Positions 56,721 through 64,000 of a DNA stretch of 64,000 nucleotides are shown here, in pieces; within the stretch, counting starts at the first letter, position 1, and each line of letters opens with the position of its first letter. The stretch is taken from assembly GCF_032062135.1 (NCBI RefSeq), contig NC_092868.1, positions 49,705,163-49,769,162 of the forward strand. Reading direction: 5' to 3'. The notes under the pieces are model-generated. The model searched no databases, was not told the origin of the DNA, and saw only the letters and a program-made list of their open reading frames with translations. The translations under genes and the position numbers were made by a program. Source of the DNA: Pyxicephalus adspersus (lineage: Eukaryota; Chordata; Amphibia; Anura; Pyxicephalidae).

Positions 56721-59278
56721 GGCTTTTCTAACCAGGCTATGACATTGTTCGAATCAACTTTCAAAATGTTTTGCTCTGATGGACTTATAATGTATTGAGT
56801 TGATTTAAAGCAACAGGGTTTTTATGGACCTGCACTAAGAATATATAGGTTGCCATTGCTGACCTGGCTCTAATATACAGCTTGCCAGGTTGGTGTTTCG
56901 ATCCTTAGATTTTATTACCTTCAGACCCAGAATGAGTATGTAGCTCAGGTGTGAATGACAGAAACTACTGGACCCAAAAGAGCAGGTAATTATCATTCTA
57001 TAGGAGGAGTTTAGCAATTGCAACTTCCATCATCTCTCAGAGATTGGTCCACCCAAGGATGGGTGAAAACGGGGAAATCTGATGGAAATATTCTTCCAGG
57101 TCCTCAGGGGAGGGTTCTGACAGTGGGGAGGTAATTAGGGGCATCATCTGGATCATCATTACCAGCAAGATGGAAAATAGATTTAGGCACTCAATTCCAA
57201 CTTTCCAAATTACTGAGAGCATTGATGGTGGTCTCCTATGACCCAACAATACAACCATTTGTACTTTAGAGATGAAATGGCCAGGCAAGCTGGAATTTAA
57301 CTGCCTATGTATGGTAAGCCTAATGGCCATCTTCAGTCATATATATAATTTCCTGATTTTCAGTCATTACTGACAGTTTTTAAGGGTAAATCTCCCTAAT
57401 AGAGGGGGTTGAATGTCTCGGTCTGCCATCCTCCTTAGCTTCCATCGGAAAAATGCACCAATCAAGATTCATTTTTACTTTGACTTTGTACATTACTTTG
57501 ACTTTTTACATTATCCTAGTGAATTATAATATATTAAAAAACTGCTTTGCATGGTAAACTGAGATAATTACCTAGCTACTATTTCAGAACGGTTTTAATA
57601 TTGGCCCGGTGATGTCAGATTCTTCTAGAAGTTTTATAGTATGCACTCTCCAGTCTATTCATCCCCCAAGATGGCGGACACTTTCATTGCAACCTTTTGG
57701 AAAACCTTTCTAACCTCTGGTAATGTAGATGTCTGAAGAGGAAAGTTTACTGTAAATGTGTTGTGTAGTGGATGGGGTGGAGGCAGGGTATAGGTGACGG
57801 GGTTGACATCGCTTTTTATAATTAACACTAGTAAGCCATTGAAAAGGTGCAGAGTGTACCTTCCAGGTGACGTCAGGAAATACGATCGTTCAGTGTGAGG
57901 GATAATAACCTGACACTAAATGCTCCCCAGGGCTTTTCATGACCTCTGTATGTTGGTGTGCTGCAGCACTAACATGGTTTTCTTAGATATTCCATGAAAT
58001 TTAAACTAATTCTAAAGCCAAATTATTTTTTTCCAAGTAGTAGAATGGTTAAACCCACCCATACCCCAATTAGGTTGTTTTTGGCATCTGTATTATTGGG
58101 GGTGAAACACTCAGAACAAATGGAACCGGGCCGGGGGTATAGTGCATACACAAAAATGAAACCTGTTCTATGATTTCCAGCTCACATCCGGGTGCTAAAG
58201 CCACAGAAAATATAGAAAATGGTTTTCGTCATGAATTGAGACTTTGTTGGGCAACAAGTCAGTGCAATACTGCTAGTATGAATGGGCCCTGAAACTTTTA
58301 CCAGACTCAAATGGCAATTTATCCCATTTCTCTTGAGTGAATTGTATTAGGTTTCATTGGTTCCTTTTCCAAAATGTAAGTTTCAGCTATTTCCATAAAA
58401 ATATTTATGGATTCTTACCACTTTGGATTACATACTAAACATTTTTGGATTGGGCTCTTATCCTGCAGAAGGACCCATAGTCTGTGACTTAGAGAGAGTT
58501 TTAGAACATTGTCTTCCTCCAAAATGCTTTAAAAATCTCTACAAGGTGAAGACGTTTGGGTCTAGAGGTGGCAAAGCAACTACAAGACTTTAAAGTAACT
58601 CCGGTCTTCAGATTGTTTTAAAAGACATTTTCTCATCTGCTCTCATGTGTATTTAACACCTGATATGCATGTTTACTACCTGTAAAAAAGCCTTCCTTGT
58701 AAAGACATCCTTGGGACTGCATCTGGGTGCCGCCATCTTGAATGTGATGCCCCAGCAGACCTAAAGCTGTCACTGCTGTGACACCTTTAAGCAGCCTTTA
58801 CAAACCTTCTTATCCCTAATAAACCTCTAAATTAATTTTTAGGTCCCAGGGAAACCCTTGCTTAAACCAGTTTATTGGCGGTCAGTGGGAAAAAACATGT
58901 TTGATTAGTGGACAGTGGGAAAAATGTCCCCTTAACAGTGGTGGCTAGAATAATATCTTTTATAAACCCCATTGGAGTCATGCAACTGGCTCTAGCAAGT
59001 ATGGTGGCTGGCAAAAAATGGGCAGGCATAATCAAATGTGAAGCTAACCAGCCACAGTTTGACGACCCCCTAGCAATCTCTGGAAGAACCCTGGATAAAT
59101 GGCTGCTCTTTAGAATTTCTCCTCTACTCAACCGTTATAAAGAAGGGTCTGCAGGAAGAAGATGGAAAAGACAAAAGAGATAGACACTTCAGGTGAAGCC
59201 AAGGATGTAAAGACAGAAAATTTCTTATCCTGCCTCCTGTGCAGCGTAAAGGTAGCCTCCCCCCCTAAGAAAAATGAT
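56721..59278. other. Presumed espn intron 1, no gene recognised
   Basis: About 2.5 kb without a supported feature. A 97-aa minus frame (57330-57037) and a 91-aa plus frame (58908-59183) look non-repetitive but show no domain and no paired splice sites. Confidence 0.45.
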
Positions 59279-59279
59279 A

Positions 59280-60025
59280 TATCAATGGCAAAAAAGAGAA
59301 AGCAGGGTTTTTTTTTTTTTTGTTTTTTTTTGTGCGGCAATTTCAATTGTACTTGAAGCAAAAGGTATGGCTTTCATACAAAAATGAGGTACAACCAAAA
59401 GTTTCAATGTTGTGTCTATCCCATTAAAGTCATGGGAGATAAGACCCTAAAACTAGACAAGGAAATTCCCTAAATGATTACAGAAAAGCCGTCTCTCTCT
59501 TCCCGACACGTTTCGCCCACTGGCTTCTTCAGGCGATGCGTTGAGACAGTTTATATAATGTACCTCTGTTATGGCTCTTCATTGAGAGGAAAATTATTCA
59601 TTTCAGGATTGTAGGTATTCCAAGTGATGTCTGGTTAAGGTGCTGAGGGTTGACACGGCACAATCTTAACCATCCTCCTGCCAACCCCCTTAGCACCTTA
59701 ACCAAACATTGCTCGTACTACCTACAATCCTCTCAATGAAGAACCATAACGGAGGTACATTAAATAAACATCTCCACACATCCCCTGAAGAAGCCAGTCA
59801 GCGAAGCGCGCTGGGATCAGAGGCGGCTTTTCTGTAATCATCTAGGGAATTTCCTTGCCTAGCTTTAGGGTCCTATCTGCTATGACTTTAAAGGGATAGA
59901 CACCAAATTGAAACCTATTGTTCTCCTTTTCTTTGTATGAAAGCCATACCTTTTGCTTTAGGTACAATATAATTGAATTTGCTGCACAAAAAAAAACCCT
60001 GCTTTCCCTTTCTTGCCGTTGATAC
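59280..60025. repeat. About 750-bp imperfect palindrome (giant fold-back element)
   Basis: Two arms of about 340-370 bp are reverse complements around an axis near 59665. Matching pairs include 'gaaagcagggtt' (59299) with 'aaccctgctttc' (59996), 'aaaggtatggctttcataca' (59363) with its complement at 59936-59955, and 'ggttaaggtgctgaggg' (59633) with 'cccttagcaccttaacc' (59687). Each arm carries a cttcttcagg/cctgaagaagcc block next to a cgtttcgc/agcgaagcgc block. It is a non-coding fold-back DNA element of undetermined family. Confidence 0.9.
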
Positions 60026-60821
60026 TTAAGAAGACTAGGATGTACAAGGATAGGCAGGGAGGCTGGGCTGTGGTAGCAAATCTATGCAATATTGGAAATA
60101 TACCCTTAACATGCTCCAAGCAACAATGCAAGTCAATACTAATATTATAAGAAGAAACCTATGAAAAGAAAGAAAACTGTAATACTTCTCTACACAATTT
60201 TAGTTGGTGACCGGGTCTCTTTATTCCTCCAAGTGTACAAACACTTCTCAACCAACCAGATTTCAGTGTTTTCAGAGGAAAATTAATTTTGATTTGTTTG
60301 GAATAGGTTACTGCCCCTTGCACATTGCTATTTGTATTATTGAACAAGCCGGCCCTGATTGCAACTGCTCAGAGCCTGCAGGTCACAGATTTACTTTGCA
60401 GTGCTGCTTTATATATGTCCTGGTTCCTCTTCACTGTCGCTTCATGTAAAAGTCTTCCAGAGAGATTAGTAGAACAAGAGCCGGTCTGGCTTAGTGACTC
60501 ACTAAACGTGACACGGTTTCTGATGTAACCCAGCCGAGCAAATCTGACCATCTTCACATAAAACCTCAGAAATGGTCTACTGGAGGAGTCAGAATGGTTC
60601 ATTGATTACATTGGTTGGAGAAAATTCCTGATGGCATAAAATAATAAAAACGTTACTGTTGCTGGTGATCCATGTGTGTCGTACAGCTTCTGGTAGTGCT
60701 CTATGACTGTGTATTTATATTTGTGGTCAGGATAATATTACTGGTCATCAAGCAATACTTTGTGTGACTTTCTTTTCCTATTGTGCCAATAATGTTCATT
60801 ACAATTTTAAAATATCTAAAC
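60026..60821. other. Presumed espn intron 1, no feature recognised
   Basis: Unique sequence. Frames of 60-81 aa on both strands have no recognisable domain. Confidence 0.45.
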
Positions 60822-61214
60822 CAGATTTTTTCAACCAGGATTCCTTCAGATGTTGCTAGGGGTTCCTGGAGCAATGAGCAATTTGTACGTCTCAGATCAG
60901 ATTAAGTGACACCAATGGTCTGTATTTGTCTGTCCCCTATTTAATGTATAGCACTGTGTAATATGTTGCTGCTGTATAAATCCTGCTTATTAATATTAAT
61001 AATAATAATAATAAAAATATTAGCCACAAAGATTAATAGTATCTGTAAGGGTGACATTCTTCCCATTGGCCAGCAATTAAAGAAGAATTCTTCCCATTGA
61101 CCACTATGTTAATATACTGTGATCTGTGGATATATAAATTACAGAAGGGGTTCCCCAAGACCTGAAAGTTATTTCAAGGGTTCTGCCAAGGTAAAAAGTT
61201 CAGGAAATACTGCT
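60822..61214 (+). mobile_element. hAT-like MITE copy interrupted by a LINE tail
   Basis: It is the same family as 28045-28520, with 'cagattttttcaaccagga', 'ctgtaagggtgacattcttc' and 'gacctgaaagttatttcaag'. At about 60925-61020 it contains 'cccctatttaatgtatagc', 'gctgctgtataaatcctgc' and an (AAT)n run, which is the 3' tail of the LINE seen at 52.5 kb. The LINE fragment inserted after the MITE. Confidence 0.75.
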
Positions 61215-61468
61215 ATAGGTAGTATAGGAATACAGTGTTTTGTTTTTGCTGCATTTTATATAAAAAGTAATAATAAAGTCCATTTATAAATATTTTAACC
61301 CAACATTGACCCAACTTTTACTGCAAAGTTTACACATTGGATTCAATTACATTTCATGTGTCATAAGTAAAACTTGAGCCAAAGGCAGATCCAAAAATTG
61401 GGTATTTTGGGCAAAAGTTGGATGAATCTTAGTTAAAAATTTATATTTAGACTCCTAATACATTTTTA
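61215..61468. other. Short unique spacer
   Basis: AT-rich DNA between two hAT-like copies. Nothing further could be supported. Confidence 0.4.
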
Positions 61469-61648
61469 AATCACCACCACCATCTGTAAAGGTTACATTG
61501 TTCCTAATGACCAACAATGTAAGAGGCATTTGTCCCTCTGACCACCACACTAATCTACTGTGGGCCATGGATATAGTAAGTATAGAAAGAGTTCCCCAAA
61601 GTCCTGAAGATTATTTCAAGGGTTAAAAAGGTTAAGAAACACTGATCT
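61469..61648 (+). mobile_element. hAT-like MITE copy, 5'-truncated
   Basis: It contains 'catctgtaaaggttacattg', 'gaccaccacactaatctact', 'ggccatggatatagtaag' and the terminus 'ggttaagaaacactg', matching the right two-thirds of the family at 28045 and 60822. The left end is absent. Confidence 0.75.
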
Positions 61649-62248
61649 AGTGGCACATTAAACACTGGTAAAGCCATCTCTAGCGTGGGCAGCAGGCATC
61701 TGTATTATATGGGTCCAGAGGTCTGTATTGTACAGAGGTCAGGGATCTGTATAGGGGGCGTGCGGGGGTCTGTATCACATGGAGTCTGTATAATAGAGGT
61801 CAGGAGTTTGTAAAACTCGGAGGTCAGGATATTGTAAGAAGTCAGGGGTGTATAGAGCACTAGAAAATATTCCCACAAAACCAAATTCCCCCATCCCTAT
61901 TCACAACTCTTACTTAATTTCAAATGGTCACCAGCACTACTTTCCTCCCATCTGTCCCAGGCCTTATAGACAATGATGCCCAGCAGAATTAGGGGAGCCC
62001 TCCCAGGATCCTCCTATGGCAAAATAGAGCCTGGGGAGATTCTCGTGATGCTTGCTAACTCCAGATTAGCATTGTTGCTGTATATGAGGTCTGACCAGTG
62101 GCTTCATCAAAAGCCCATCAGCATCAGGATCTGGTGCAAGAGAAGTGGGGTATGTGATATGGATGTCTGTTGGGTAGAATACAGTGAGTTGAGCTTAGGG
62201 CAATTTTGCTCTTGTTGCAACAAACTTTCTCTGGCTTCTGACGACTCC

Positions 62249-62279
<31 letters not shown>

Positions 62280-63578
62280 TTTAGGCTATAATTTTTGTGG
62301 TAATTATTGTTTTAATGGCTGTTTTTTTACCATTCACATTGAAACATTTTTTGTTTTGTTTATATATTCCCAGTAGAAAATATGCAAGCCTAGGCAAACA
62401 AACCCCTATTTTATTTGTAAATACTTTTCAGTGTTTTGCATCATAATTATTTGTTGTTATTTTAAATGTTTATCCTAAATATTTTATTTATTTCTAGAAT
62501 ACAACTTTGTACAATAATGTTGATCATAGCGGTAAAAAAAAACTGTGGTGCCTACTGGGAACCGATATCTGCATGGGAACGCTATAGGACAGTAACAGCT
62601 GGCGTTTTTCAGGAGTTTGCAAAGCCTAGCAGAGCAGGGTCTTGTTTTTTACTTTTATTTAACTGGCATAGCTGAAAAAACACAAGTATGAGCAGTTTCA
62701 ATTTAGGTTTCTGGAGGCAGCAGACGCAGCAAACTGGCCCTGGATGTTGCGTGTGGATTCTGAAAATTGTGCACCAACACTGCCTATTGATTTCAATATT
62801 ATCATTTTTTTGGAAGCAGTTAGATCGGGCTGAAGTGTACTATGCCTGTGCAAACTATACCAGATTTATGTTGTGGTTATGTGTGGTGGTGTGACCTGGA
62901 AAAACTGAAGAATGCCAGCTCAAGCGTCCTGTGCCAAGGCTTCTGCATTGTGCAAATGCCACTTGGGACAAAACACAATGAATGCAAATGAGCAGCTAAT
63001 CAGCTTCCACAATTAAGGGTGCCTGGTGAAAGCATGTGATGTGCTTATGGCTTAGAAGCATTACAGGTGATTTGTGTAAAAGGCTATGGTAAGGGAGAGA
63101 GAAGGGATTAGCAGGACAGAACAGCTTGGCATAATTAGAGAGAGAATTCATTCTTCATTTCAGCCCAGAAAGTCTCTCCCAAACTGGAATGTATGATAAA
63201 TATCCTGCTTATCAAATAAAAAAGCTGGTCATACCTCTACCCCCTATCCTAGTAGGCACATTTTACAAATGATTCTGCCCTTCGTAGTCACCAGTAAATA
63301 CGCCACCAACATTGACCAAAATCTTTTATGTGCTGTGTAGGCTGATCTCCCAATGAACAACTTGGGAGAGAGAGGAGATAACTGCCGATATTATAAAGAA
63401 GCTTGTGACCACTCGCCCACACCCTTTTACTTTTTATTCTGCCAACAACATGACTTTTAATTGTCCAGATGATGCAAATGTTGAAGTTTAAAAAGAAATT
63501 GTGAGCTAAATCCGAATATTGGGGAGATGTGTTGCTTGGTCACTTACCCTCCTACCCTAGGACCCTTATGAAAATCAA
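61649..63578. other. Presumed espn intron 1, no gene recognised
   Basis: It contains imperfect 'aggtcaggggtctgtata'-like repeats at about 61700-61850 and a T-run of about 28 at 62254-62282. No exon could be supported. Confidence 0.5.
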
Positions 63579-63620
63579 TTAAAGGGTTATTCTGCTGTAT
63601 TTGTAAATGAGTGCCCAGCT

Positions 63621-63876
63621 TTGGGGAGACAACGTCCAATGTCTGGATTCTTTGTGGGTGCTGTTTCCAAAAGAGAGGTACCGGTAATCCCACACTACAG
63701 ATGTGTCAGCCATAGCTGGTCCCCACTCACTGCAACAACCACTGAACTTTCTCTGCTGTATACCGAGGGAGCCCCCTTCGTGGTCAGAAATGGACACCCA
63801 AAAAAGAAACCCACCTTCTGTAAAATGAAGAAAGAGGAAGACATTGGTCTGGAGTATCATGTGACCTCAGGTTTAG
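63621..63876 (+). other. Possible exon, unidentified
   Basis: An open frame ending EGAPFVVRNGHPKKKPTF then CKMKKEEDIGLEYHVTSGL runs into the near-consensus donor 'tttaggtaagtaac'. Lys/Glu composition is protein-like rather than repeat-derived. No acceptor was fixed and the peptide does not resemble espin ankyrin repeats, so it is not assigned to espn. Chance remains likely. Confidence 0.15.
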
Positions 63877-64000
63877 GTAAGTAACAATGCCAGCAATTAG
63901 GTACTGGGGGATGATGGGAGTTAGGTAAATCGGCTATAAAGTCGATCTAAACCCAAAATCAATAATTATTTTTTATTCAGTCTTTTGCCTTTTTTATCTG

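Overview
The window is vertebrate nuclear DNA: AT-rich, CpG-poor, with split genes and dense interspersed repeats. The gene content and the kinds of repeats (tRNA-promoter SINE with an L2/CR1-like tail, hAT-like and fold-back MITEs, a long minisatellite) fit an anuran amphibian best. That assignment is inference. No prokaryotic, viral or CRISPR-type content was seen.

Three protein-coding genes are supported. (1) hes2, minus strand, 6405-4984, is a complete four-exon bHLH-Orange repressor of 193 aa ending in WRPW, with a TATA box just upstream. (2) A complete five-exon claudin, plus strand, 34517-42515, is 215 aa, closest to claudin-16 by recall, and ends in a PDZ ligand. (3) The first coding exon of espin (espn), plus strand, 47066-47359, encodes the N-terminal ankyrin repeats; later exons lie beyond the window or were not recognised. 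In human chr1p36, HES2 and ESPN are close neighbours in a head-to-head orientation. The same orientation holds here, but about 40 kb separates them and a claudin gene sits in between.

Layout: 1-4.9 kb, non-coding with fold-back MITEs and a degenerate SINE. 4.98-6.5 kb, hes2. 6.5-9.7 kb, purine/pyrimidine simple repeats. 9.7-11 kb, unique sequence with CACGCG motifs and one exon-like segment. 11.04-14.76 kb, a 20-bp-unit minisatellite that decays toward its right end. 14.8-28 kb, mostly unique intergenic DNA with a SINE, a purine-rich tandem triplication, microsatellites and four to six short CpG-containing motif clusters. 28-34 kb, nested hAT-like elements and fold-back MITEs. 34.5-42.5 kb, the claudin gene with transposons in its introns. 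43-47 kb, more MITEs. From 47.4 kb to the end, presumed espn intron 1, containing a truncated LINE, a cluster of TIR elements, a 750-bp inverted repeat and more hAT-like copies.

The three genes do not form one pathway. Espin bundles actin in hair-cell stereocilia, HES2 is a Notch-family repressor, and claudins form paracellular junctions. The most interesting non-genic signal is a set of short recurring motifs (CACGAG, GCACGCG, CAGATGG) confined to 10-25.4 kb between hes2 and the claudin. They read like Hes-class sites beside proneural E-boxes, though an old dispersed repeat is an equally open explanation.
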